The translations under genes and the position numbers were made by a program. Under the pieces are notes generated by a model. It saw only the letters and a list, made by a program, of their open reading frames with translations, was not told the origin of the DNA and did not search any database. From positions 1-7,056 of the forward strand of contig JAEWST010000129.1 in NCBI GenBank assembly GCA_023398105.1: a stretch of 7,056 nucleotides of DNA, given 5' to 3'. Below are positions 1-6,631 of the stretch, piece by piece. The stretch comes from Bacillota bacterium. GTDB taxonomy: Bacteria; Bacillota; Clostridia; Acetivibrionales; DSM-1351. Each line of letters starts with the position of its first letter. Position 1 is the first letter of the stretch.

Positions 1-125
1 TCTCTAGGAATACCTTTCATAAAGCTACTAAACAGTATAATTGCCATAGGAAGACCAAACGCTGTATATGGAATAATAAGAGATAGGGGTGTATTGTAAA
101 GACTAATATTTTTAAGAATAATAAA
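1..125 (-). pseudogene. Fragment of a carbohydrate ABC transporter permease (MalG-like), runs off the left edge
   Basis: On the minus strand, the frame from 125 down to the window edge encodes NTPLSLIIPYTAFGLPMAII, followed by LFSSFMKGIPRE. This matches the part of MalG-type sugar ABC permeases just before and into the EAA loop (typically ...P..FGLP..I.....F...IP.ELEEAA), which contacts the ATPase. In the family this stretch follows about 130 residues containing several membrane helices. Here those are missing, and an in-frame TAA sits at 135-137. Just upstream, an AGGAG site precedes an ATG at 166 (METIKIISD...), but that frame is offset from the permease frame and loses the similarity. I infer a 5'-truncated and frameshifted remnant. 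The part beyond position 1 is not visible, so the 3' half may be intact in the neighbouring sequence. Confidence 0.65.
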
Positions 126-350
126 CAATTGATGTTACAATCAGATATTATCTTGATAGTCTCCATATAAACACTCTCCTGTTTTTCGTTTAAAAGTTCA
201 GCCAAATGAATGGATAATCTGTAGGTTAATTACATTAAGTACATCGATTATTTTACATTATAAATCTGCAATTATCAACTTATTCCTTTTTTTTCTTGAA
301 ACACGCAAAAAAAAAAGAAACAGAAGAGATATGAATTATACCTCTCCTAG

Positions 351-490
351 TTTCTGGTGCAAAAATAATTTCTATGATAGCATATACAGTATAATTATAG
401 GGAAGAGGTTACTAAATGTCACAGAATATATTTAAATGGAAGCACTTTGAATCAGAAATAATATTGTTGTGTGTTCGTTGGTATTTAAAA
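351..490 (+). mobile_element. IS6-family (IS240-like) element, left-end fragment with truncated transposase start
   Basis: Positions 351-365 (TTTCTGGTGCAAAAA) resemble the terminal inverted repeat of IS6-family elements (GGTTCTGxTGCAAA). About 60 bases further in, an ATG at 416 preceded by GAGG opens a frame whose first 25 residues include FKWKHFESEIILLCVRWYLK. That is the characteristic N-terminus of IS6/IS240/IS26-type DDE transposases. The distance from terminal repeat to start codon is also normal for the family. After about position 490 the similarity stops abruptly, and the frame soon closes without the DNA-binding or DDE regions. The full protein should be about 225-240 residues, so this is a dead left-end stub. 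A TATAAT hexamer lies at 390-395 and could be the old transposase promoter. Confidence 0.7.
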
Positions 491-509
491 CCGATATTGT
501 TTCCGGTAA

Positions 510-740
510 AATATAGTTGTCTTTTATTGCAGTAACAAAATAGATACCTTTACCCAAAGATCCAAGGCTATTGCATTAAAGATTGAAACACTCAACCAAA
601 CAATTTCTGATGCTTCTGCTATGTATCAAGAGACTATGAATCAATAGACTTTTAATAAAGAATCCCATAAGGTCGAGTTTATTCCACATATTACAAAAGT
701 AATTAGCGAATACTCAACATTTAAAAACTGCGGAGGATAA
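510..740 (+). pseudogene. Interrupted reading frame of unknown family
   Basis: A plus-strand frame stays open from 510 to 740 except for one TAG at 645-647. It has no start codon near its upstream edge. The first part includes a helical-looking, polar stretch (SKAIALKIETLNQTISDASA). The second part includes HKVEFIPHITKVISEYSTF and ends at a TAA at 738-740. The unbroken reading frame on both sides of the single stop, and the ordinary amino-acid composition, suggest a decayed gene fragment joined directly to the IS6 stub. I do not recognise the family. It may be nothing more than chance in AT-rich DNA, so confidence is low. Confidence 0.25.
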
Positions 741-748
741 ACGAGCAA

Positions 749-793
749 TCATATACTTTTATAGCCTTTCATACTCATTTCTAATTGCCTCCT
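749..793 (-). other. Orphan ribosome binding site and 9-codon start (beheaded gene remnant)
   Basis: On the minus strand a perfect AGGAGG (788-793) sits 9 bases before an ATG at 776-778. The frame reads MSMKGYKSI and stops at 749-751. The translation signals are as good as those of the intact operon genes, yet nothing follows. I read this as the 5' end of a gene cut off by the rearrangement that produced the fragment at 510-740. The rest of the gene-free interval up to 933 shows two small dyads on the minus strand near 800-830 and a T-run just after the last operon gene, but no convincing terminator. Confidence 0.3.
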
Positions 794-933
794 AAATTCC
801 TCATAAAAATGAGCTTATTCAATAAGGTAAAAAATCCAAAAACATAATTACGCTAAAATCACCGAATCAATCAAATGACTCACCTTATTAGTTATACTAT
901 CCTGCTGCATACAAAAAAACTATCGGTATAAGA

Positions 934-2760
934 TCAATTTTCTTTTTTCATTTCCTGCAACAAATCCGGAGAAGCTGTTACAAGTGAAACATACCGAGAA
1001 TCAACTTCTACAATTAGTTTATTATTTTTTGCCCATATTATTTCTTCAGTAATTTCCTCTTCACTCTTTACTGTTCTGTCGATTAGAACCGTTTCCGCTT
1101 GCTTATGTGTAAGTACCTGCATTTTCTTGTTACCAGGTAATCCCCGTGAATCAAGTAAAAGATAGGAGTCTTTTGATGTACGGTTAATATGAAGCTTTGG
1201 AATATAATTACCTCTCCAAAGTTTTATCCACTTTTCAACAAGCTTTGTTATTTCAGATATTAACAACTGGTCTTTTTTTGAAAAACATTCAAAGTCACCA
1301 GAAAAATAATAGGCTACTTTATCTATATCAGCATTTTCAGGCAGAAAAAGCTGATAAGCATCGATGGGACGAATGTTTTTGATTCCAAAAGTATCAGGGT
1401 TATTATAATATTTACTAAATCGCTGAAGGCACATTATACCAAACGATTCAGGTGGCTTAAGGTGAATAATTTGAGGAATCAGTTGTATAGTCTCCTGATA
1501 TTCTTCAATTATATCACCAGGAAATCCATATAGTAAGTTCCAAGTTATATCTAAATCAAGAGACCTAGCATTTCTTAGAAAATAGATGTTTCTGCTTGCT
1601 GTTACTCCTTTACTCATTCGTTTTAAAAGACTTGTAGACAAAGCCTCAATACCTGGTTGAAGATGAAAAGCACCTGCATTTTTTAATGTGATAAGTTGAT
1701 CAAAGGTAGTATTTGCCTTCACTTCATAATGGAAACTTATGTCTGGAATTTCCTTACTAATCCTTGGTAAAAGTGTTTCCATATAATTCTGTGGCATAAT
1801 ATTATCCACCATAAGTATTTTTGCAGAAGGAAACTGTTCATGGATTATTTTAAGGTCATGTATTACTTTATCAGGAGATTTTTGTCTAAATGATGTCCTT
1901 CGCCCATTTAATCCGCAAAAGTTACATTGATGTTTCTCCCCCTGTCCCCACCAACAACCTCTGCTGCTTTCATAAGATAATAAAATATTATTTGATTTTA
2001 GTGCTTCACAGTCTGGTAAAAAAAGCTTAATTTGATTTATATATTGTGTGTAATCTGGTACAGGAATTTCATCCAGATTCAAACATTGTTTTTCCTTAAT
2101 TATTTTATTTTCAGGTGGGTTGTTGCTAAAAACACCTTCTAAAAATTCTGAAAATGAGCACTCTCCTTCTCCAGAAAACACATAATCGATATTGTTACTT
2201 AAGTTAAGTATACCCTCAGCCATTTCCCCTTCGCAGTTAGCACCACCAATAACTGTAATGATTTCTGGCTTTTTTTCTTTAATTTTGTTTAATAATGCAA
2301 CGCTTGCAGAAGTTTGAGTAAAACAAGTTGAACATCCAATTACCTTATAGTCCATATTAGCAAATTCTTCAGTAACCTCGTCTACCCAGGTGCCAAGATT
2401 TAAAAGAATTTTTTCGATATTACTTGTATCAACAATAGAATTATTCATATACTTATTTAAAAAACTTCCTACATCAGTTCCCACTTTTGAGAATGGTGAA
2501 GTACCATAAGCTTCATGAGCAAAATACATATCTCCAAGCATACTGATTGAAGAATAGCAGAAAGATTTATAATCTTTAATCCCCATAATTGACGCAAATT
2601 CTAAATTTACATAGGCAATATCAACACTAAAGCCCTTGCTTTCTGCACAAGCTTTCAAAATATGTGCAGCAAAAGACGGTGATTCAATTCCTGCAAATGG
2701 AGGTACTATAAGAAGTACATCTCCTTTTTTAGTTAACACTTCCTCAAATAATCCTTTCAT
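934..2760 (-). CDS. Cobalamin-binding radical SAM RiPP maturase (RiPP maturation radical SAM protein 1 type)
   Basis: This 608-residue cytosolic enzyme combines an N-terminal B12-binding-like Rossmann domain (about 14-205), a radical SAM barrel (about 258-470) and a C-terminal region (about 525-600) typical of the family. In the first domain, the family signatures IGGANCEGEM (171-180) and GEGE (197-200) are present. The cluster motif lies in SSRGCWWGQGEKHQCNFCG, with cysteines 269, 279 and 282. LQPGIEALS (367-375), MSKGVT (382-387) and WNLLYGFPGD (407-416) match the SAM-binding part of the same group. Relatives act on ribosomal peptides, often as C-methyltransferases, but the reaction here is inferred. 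The spacing CX9CX2C is two residues longer than the CX7CX2C usual in this group. The start has an ideal AGAGGAGG site (2767-2774). It is the last gene of the operon, 145 bases after the peptidase gene. Confidence 0.9.
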   Translation of the reverse strand: MKGLFEEVLTKKGDVLLIVPPFAGIESPSFAAHILKACAESKGFSVDIAYVNLEFASIMGIKDYKSFCYSSISMLGDMYFAHEAYGTSPFSKVGTDVGSFLNKYMNNSIVDTSNIEKILLNLGTWVDEVTEEFANMDYKVIGCSTCFTQTSASVALLNKIKEKKPEIITVIGGANCEGEMAEGILNLSNNIDYVFSGEGECSFSEFLEGVFSNNPPENKIIKEKQCLNLDEIPVPDYTQYINQIKLFLPDCEALKSNNILLSYESSRGCWWGQGEKHQCNFCGLNGRRTSFRQKSPDKVIHDLKIIHEQFPSAKILMVDNIMPQNYMETLLPRISKEIPDISFHYEVKANTTFDQLITLKNAGAFHLQPGIEALSTSLLKRMSKGVTASRNIYFLRNARSLDLDITWNLLYGFPGDIIEEYQETIQLIPQIIHLKPPESFGIMCLQRFSKYYNNPDTFGIKNIRPIDAYQLFLPENADIDKVAYYFSGDFECFSKKDQLLISEITKLVEKWIKLWRGNYIPKLHINRTSKDSYLLLDSRGLPGNKKMQVLTHKQAETVLIDRTVKSEEEITEEIIWAKNNKLIVEVDSRYVSLVTASPDLLQEMKKEN

Positions 2761-2905
2761 AACGTTCCTCCTCTAAATTGGTAACACCCAGAGAATGTAA
2801 ATAACTATAAAATTAATTAACTAATTGCTATGCAGAAAGCAGGCCTGTTACTATTATTTAGTACATATGCATCTTAAATGTTTATATACAATAGGCATAT
2901 ATCAT

Positions 2906-3616
2906 TTACGCCTGAAAGCCTTCTGTCATATTAGAGATGCTTTTTAAATATTCAAACCACTTTTCTAGCAAAGATGAATTGTCAACCTTAAACACTTTCT
3001 TCATAACAGAATTAAAATCTTTTAAGTTTTTCAATTCCTTTATGAACTCCTTTATGCTTTCTTCGTTGTATGTATTGCAAATATAAACGCCCATAGATTT
3101 TACAATGCTATAACCCATCGAATCTTTTATCATTAATTGATCTTCTTCAAACCACTTTTGTACACGGGAAAACTCTTTCTCAACATACTCGCAGATATAT
3201 GAGGCATTAATATAACAATTTTTCCCTATGTAGTAAGCTATGCATTCATTAAACCATTCTGGCATAATGTTCAGGTTATCTAAAAAAAGATTTGCCCTAG
3301 CATGAAACATTTCGTGATCTATGCTAGATCTCCATCTAGTATTATTAATATTTATTAAGTAAATAGTTCCCTCTACGGTAAAAGCATTGGTCCATTGTGG
3401 TAATTCCAAATCCTCTAGAATTTTTTTACTGTATTCTTTGCTGATAAATACTATGGTCGGAAAGCTAGTATAAGGAATATATTTTGTTATCAAATGATAA
3501 CTTTCAACTATATAGTTGTTTATCTCTTCAACCCATTTCAGGTCCCATTCATTAGGATTATACTCAGGATAAAAGGTTAATTCGATGTTAGTTTCTTCAT
3601 CAGTGTTTTTTAACAT
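2906..3616 (-). CDS. Putative cytosolic HExxH zinc metallopeptidase (peptidase MA-like), possible leader peptidase
   Basis: This 236-residue protein has no signal peptide and no membrane helix. It carries HEMFH (101-105), the HExxH zinc motif. After 18 residues, PEWFNECIAYY (119-129) follows, where E124 sits in the place of the third zinc ligand of gluzincins ('P.W..EG.A' in peptidase-MA-like proteins). The usual Gly after that Glu is Cys125. The region before the motif (FPTIVFISKE, then a TIYLIN strand) and the helical C-terminal half also fit that fold. It begins 30 bases after the second SPASM gene; stops lie in all nearby upstream in-frame positions, so the ATG at 3616 is the start even though its AGGA is rather distant (about 16 bases). 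Within a radical SAM peptide operon, cleaving the leader from the modified precursor is the natural role. This is inferred from context only. Confidence 0.75.
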   Translation of the reverse strand: MLKNTDEETNIELTFYPEYNPNEWDLKWVEEINNYIVESYHLITKYIPYTSFPTIVFISKEYSKKILEDLELPQWTNAFTVEGTIYLININNTRWRSSIDHEMFHARANLFLDNLNIMPEWFNECIAYYIGKNCYINASYICEYVEKEFSRVQKWFEEDQLMIKDSMGYSIVKSMGVYICNTYNEESIKEFIKELKNLKDFNSVMKKVFKVDNSSLLEKWFEYLKSISNMTEGFQA

Positions 3617-3646
3617 ATCTTAGTATCAACATTCCTTTTCACTAAA

Positions 3647-4957
3647 TTATGACATGCTGTCAAAAATAGCTCTCTCATTATCGTTAAGAGAAGCATATAT
3701 ATATAAAGCATTTTTAATTATTTCCTGCAAAAACAGGCAATGCATTGGTGAAACATCTTCTGTATTCCCGTTCATAAAATGTGAAGTATTATAACATGTT
3801 CCCCCGCATAGATATTTTGCCCAGCATTCACTGCACTTGCCATCATTACGAATAAACAGGATGTTTTTGCTTAGAAAATCTTTTCTCTGTTCATTATCAA
3901 AATTTGAGTAAATACTCCCCCACCTATATTGTTCAAAATTGACAAATCGATGACAAGGATAGATGTCCCCATTTGGGGATAACGCATAAGCTGAAACACC
4001 GGCAGAACAGGGGAAATATTTTGGGGATTTCCTGTTTCCAAAATGAATAGAGCAAAGGACATCAATGAAATTTTTGTACCTTACTAGTTTTTTATTCCTT
4101 AAATTGCTGATAAAGTAGTCTGCGAAGGTTTTCATACTGTCAGATAAAGTTTTTAGATTGATGTCATGGTTCTGGGATACAAGTTCTATAGTAACTTCAC
4201 TAATGCCAATATCGTGTAAGCTTTCATATAAACTTATGAGATCAATTTCGGGAGATGTAACAGTTACCCTTGCCATAATATTTATGTATTTTGATAATTC
4301 TTTTATATTTTCAGCAATAATTTTATAGCTCCCTTGACCATTATAAAAAAATCTGTTTTTATCATGGGTTTCCTCGTTTCCATCAATACTTACCATCACA
4401 CTAAAATTATTACTCACCAAAAAACCCCTAATTTCATTTTCGTTTAATAAGGTTCCATTTGTTGTTACAGTATAGTTGAATTGCAACTCATTTTCTCTTT
4501 CAACCGATTTAAGAAAATATACTGCCTCTTTAATCAAGCTGAAATTCAATAGTGGCTCTCCACCAAAAAAATGAATATTGATAACTTTATTATGCTTAAA
4601 GTTTGAGAGAAAATATATAATTCCATCTTTAAATACATTAATATCCATTTGCGTAGCTCTATTCGATTCAGATACCTTTTCAAAGCAATAAGTACAGTTT
4701 AAATTACATTGATTGGTAGTGAATACTGTTAATGTATCAAAATCCGGTTCTCCATGGAAGAAATGAAAATCGACATTTAAGAAAGGGTCATCGAATAAAT
4801 AGGAGTATATTTCCGGATCAGCTTTATCCGGTTCACTTATGCTCTCCCTAATATATTCATTGCTTTCCAGTATAAGTCCACTCAATCCAGAATATGCTAG
4901 TTTATTACCACTGGCATCAGTAAATTGGAGTATGCGAGTCTCATTTGTATTACTCAT
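3647..4957 (-). CDS. Radical SAM/SPASM peptide maturase (second SPASM enzyme)
   Basis: This 436-residue protein has three parts. An N-terminal region (about 1-75) resembles the leader-binding or adaptor segments of peptide-modifying enzymes. A radical SAM core follows, with CNLNCTYC (C84, C88, C91; canonical CX3CX2C), FFGGEPLL (130-137), TTNGTLL (165-171) and SIDG (190-193). A C-terminal SPASM domain has seven cysteines in the expected order (C317, C335, C375, C378, C384, C388, C407) that should bind auxiliary Fe-S clusters. Relatives crosslink ribosomal peptides through thioether or C-C bonds. The start is set by CGGAGG (4965-4970) 7 bases before the ATG. The gene lies 174 bases downstream of the small peptide gene and 30 bases ahead of the peptidase gene, so these three and the flanking maturases are probably co-transcribed. 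The exact bond formed cannot be read from sequence. Confidence 0.9.
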   Translation of the reverse strand: MSNTNETRILQFTDASGNKLAYSGLSGLILESNEYIRESISEPDKADPEIYSYLFDDPFLNVDFHFFHGEPDFDTLTVFTTNQCNLNCTYCFEKVSESNRATQMDINVFKDGIIYFLSNFKHNKVINIHFFGGEPLLNFSLIKEAVYFLKSVERENELQFNYTVTTNGTLLNENEIRGFLVSNNFSVMVSIDGNEETHDKNRFFYNGQGSYKIIAENIKELSKYINIMARVTVTSPEIDLISLYESLHDIGISEVTIELVSQNHDINLKTLSDSMKTFADYFISNLRNKKLVRYKNFIDVLCSIHFGNRKSPKYFPCSAGVSAYALSPNGDIYPCHRFVNFEQYRWGSIYSNFDNEQRKDFLSKNILFIRNDGKCSECWAKYLCGGTCYNTSHFMNGNTEDVSPMHCLFLQEIIKNALYIYASLNDNERAIFDSMS

Positions 4958-5026
4958 TTTAAAACCTCCGTATAATATCTATTATTTACTCATATAAAAA
5001 AATTCATTTCTGAGAGCTTATTGTAA

Positions 5027-5042
5027 TATGGTACAGCAAAAC
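5027..5042 (+). repeat. Left arm of a perfect 16-bp inverted repeat bracketing the peptide gene
   Basis: TATGGTACAGCAAAAC here is the exact reverse complement of 5291-5306. The arms are 248 bases apart and enclose only the precursor gene. It lies 69 bases upstream of the second SPASM gene's start codon. The match stops cleanly at both edges, and no target-site duplication is evident outside the arms. Confidence 0.6.
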
Positions 5043-5131
5043 CTAAAAGTTATATTTAATGCCAATAAAAACAAAACTGTTTTACCCACTAAAGCTTTAA
5101 CTCATGACATATAACATGTTCCATTAATTAA

Positions 5132-5245
5132 TTAATAATTGTACTTCCATCCAATTGAAATTGATACATCACATGATAATGGCTTACTAGTCTTTTGAAC
5201 AGGTATATTTAAAGCAGCGCTATTTAAAATTTTCACTTTTGTCAT
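5132..5245 (-). CDS. Candidate RiPP precursor peptide, 37 residues
   Basis: This short gene encodes a 37-residue peptide that starts MTKVKILNSAALNIP and ends SCDVSISIGWKYNY, followed by TAA. The start is strongly supported: AAGGAG (5254-5259) lies 8 bases before the ATG. It sits between two radical SAM/SPASM genes on the same strand, the usual place for a substrate peptide. The first 23 residues are lysine-rich and amphipathic, as expected for a leader. The last 14 carry the only cysteine (C25), the only tryptophan (W33), two tyrosines (Y35, Y37) and serine/isoleucine/valine between them. Possible modification sites are Cys25 (thioether), the W-K-Y and Y-N-Y triplets (aromatic three-residue cyclophanes) and C-methylation by the B12 enzyme. 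No Gly-Gly cleavage motif is seen. I do not recognise a named precursor family. The gene assignment is solid; the precursor role is inferred from size and context. Confidence 0.8.
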   Translation of the reverse strand: MTKVKILNSAALNIPVQKTSKPLSCDVSISIGWKYNY

Positions 5246-5253
5246 TTAAATCA

Positions 5254-5259
5254 CTCCTT
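5254..5259 (-). promoter_or_regulatory. Strong ribosome binding site of the precursor peptide gene
   Basis: On the minus strand the sequence GGAAGGAGTGATTTAAATG places AAGGAG 8 bases ahead of the ATG at 5245. This is near-consensus and is the main evidence that the very short frame is translated. Confidence 0.85.
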
Positions 5260-5290
5260 CCTATTTGTTCTAAAAATAATTCTGATAATC

Positions 5291-5306
5291 GTTTTGCTGT
5301 ACCATA
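5291..5306 (-). repeat. Right arm of the 16-bp inverted repeat bracketing the peptide gene
   Basis: GTTTTGCTGTACCATA on the plus strand pairs perfectly with 5027-5042. Relative to the peptide gene this arm is upstream, 45 bases before the ATG, where an operator or promoter element could sit. Read in mRNA, the two arms could close a stem around the whole peptide gene. Confidence 0.6.
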
Positions 5307-5344
5307 AAATTAAACATGAAGCTAAAACGTCCTCGATATAGTTA

Positions 5345-6517
5345 TCAACAAACATTATGAATGTTGTAATAAATTGCACTCATTTTTTCTTTCAATATTT
5401 GATTGGGGATATTATTTAAGGAATTGCAATCTAAAGAACCACCTCTGGTTATTCCTAATTTTTTAAGTGAATTACTTATATAAGAAAATATATTCTTATA
5501 ATCTTCACAATAAATATTTATACCTTCGTTACTAGTTAAAGAAGGGCAGCCTCCTTTACAAAACTTATACCACTCACAGAACAAACACTTTTCTAGCCTT
5601 TGTTGTTCCTTTTTGCTGTATATTTTACGAGTTAAATTTTGAAATATCAGATCTTCAAGAGAATTATTTTTAATATTTCCAAGATTTATATTGGGATTGC
5701 TATCACATGGGGAAATATCTCCTTCAGGACTAATAGAAACCATAGTACAGTTTTGAAAACAGTTTTCCATAAGTGAGCATGTCAGAGGTTTCGAAAACAA
5801 AATACTAGAAACTATTGAAGATAAAAAACGAACATCAAAGAAACAATCCACATCATAAAACCATTTATCAAATAAAGATATTATCATCTTGCTAAAATTA
5901 CCCTGTAATAGGCTTGGTAATGCTTCAGATGTTTGTTCTTCCATAATATCCAAACCTTTTAAATTCTTTAAACTTTTCAACAATAAATAATATTCATCCA
6001 TATGTATATGCGTTTCATTGTTGCAAACTGAAAGTAAGCCGTATTCTATTCCACTTTCTACTAAAAAATCTATATTTCTAATAATATCATCATAAGTGCC
6101 TTTATTGTTTTTATACGTACGATAATTGTCATGTATAATCTGTGGACCATCTAGGGATATACTAACTTTATAGTTATATTCCTTAAGCATTTGAATAGAG
6201 TCTTTTGTAAGCAGTGTACCGTTTGTTTGTATTGAATTTGAACATATTCTATCATTTAAATACTTCTTTTGAATAGCTATTAATTTATGAAAAAAACTGT
6301 TGTCCCGAGTAAGCGGTTCACCACCATGCGAAATAAATTCAAACTCCTCAAAATTACTTTCTGCTGCTTTCTGCATAATTACATTCAGAATTTCAGTACC
6401 CATTATACCAGGCTTTTCATTCATCTCATTACGATAATAGCAATATTTACACCCCATATTGCATGAATGTGAGATATTTAAAAGAATGAAAATCTTCTTG
6501 TTTTTATTTGAAATCAT
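5345..6517 (-). CDS. Radical SAM/SPASM peptide maturase, first gene of the operon
   Basis: This 390-residue enzyme has a radical SAM core starting almost at the N-terminus: SCNMGCKYC gives the CX3CX2C cluster ligands C19, C23 and C26. ISHGGEPL (62-69), IQTNGTLL (96-103) and SISLDGP (119-125) follow. The SPASM region contributes C257, C271, C311, C314, C320, C324 and C337 (with C253 nearby). The HGGEP...QTNGTLL...SLDGP layout resembles the XyeB/GrrM/FxsB-like group of peptide maturases, some of which make aromatic cyclophane crosslinks; that placement is from memory of the family. The frame is open 28 codons further upstream to 6601, but I chose the ATG at 6517 because GAGGAG (6525-6530) precedes it by 7 bases and the extra residues match nothing. 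A tail of about 50 residues after the last SPASM cysteine ends in Cys390. The precursor gene starts 99 bases downstream. Confidence 0.9.
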   Translation of the reverse strand: MISNKNKKIFILLNISHSCNMGCKYCYYRNEMNEKPGIMGTEILNVIMQKAAESNFEEFEFISHGGEPLTRDNSFFHKLIAIQKKYLNDRICSNSIQTNGTLLTKDSIQMLKEYNYKVSISLDGPQIIHDNYRTYKNNKGTYDDIIRNIDFLVESGIEYGLLSVCNNETHIHMDEYYLLLKSLKNLKGLDIMEEQTSEALPSLLQGNFSKMIISLFDKWFYDVDCFFDVRFLSSIVSSILFSKPLTCSLMENCFQNCTMVSISPEGDISPCDSNPNINLGNIKNNSLEDLIFQNLTRKIYSKKEQQRLEKCLFCEWYKFCKGGCPSLTSNEGINIYCEDYKNIFSYISNSLKKLGITRGGSLDCNSLNNIPNQILKEKMSAIYYNIHNVC

Positions 6518-6524
6518 ATATGTA

Positions 6525-6530
6525 CTCCTC
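6525..6530 (-). promoter_or_regulatory. Ribosome binding site that fixes the start of the first maturase
   Basis: GAGGAG on the minus strand lies 7 bases before the ATG at 6517. The longer frame starting near 6601 has no comparable site and would add 28 residues ahead of an already complete radical SAM N-terminus. Confidence 0.8.
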
Positions 6531-6631
6531 GCGAATAGAATATTTTGATTTTCATTAAACAAAGCTTGCACAAACGAACATAAAATAATATTTAATATCA
6601 AAGTAAATAACTTACTTAAATTCTATTTTTT

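Noticed and set aside
285..330. T-run and A-run that could pair as a terminator
   Set aside because: The pairing is only homopolymeric A/T with no G-C stem and no adjacent gene end.
1197..1382. Plus-strand open frame of about 60 codons inside the B12 enzyme gene
   Set aside because: It lies entirely within a well-supported gene on the other strand, has no ribosome binding site and no recognisable content.
2761..2905. Intergenic gap searched for a second precursor peptide
   Set aside because: Only frames of fewer than ten codons without ribosome binding sites are present. The sole strong site there belongs to the B12 enzyme.
3871..4065. Minus-strand alternate frame inside the second SPASM gene
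   Set aside because: It overlaps the conserved SPASM coding sequence in another frame, so it is a shadow frame.
5061..5090. AAAAC/GTTTT hairpin followed by a T-run after the peptide gene on the minus strand
   Set aside because: The stem is only five A/T-rich base pairs with a one-base loop, too weak to call a terminator.
5102..5134. Possible readthrough extension of the precursor adding LINGTCYMS
   Set aside because: The gene ends in a plain TAA with no sign of recoding. The short extension is only the next stretch before a TGA.
6518..6601. Upstream extension of the first maturase by 28 residues
   Set aside because: The internal ATG at 6517 has GAGGAG at good spacing, and the radical SAM motif begins normally after it. 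The extension shows no family similarity.
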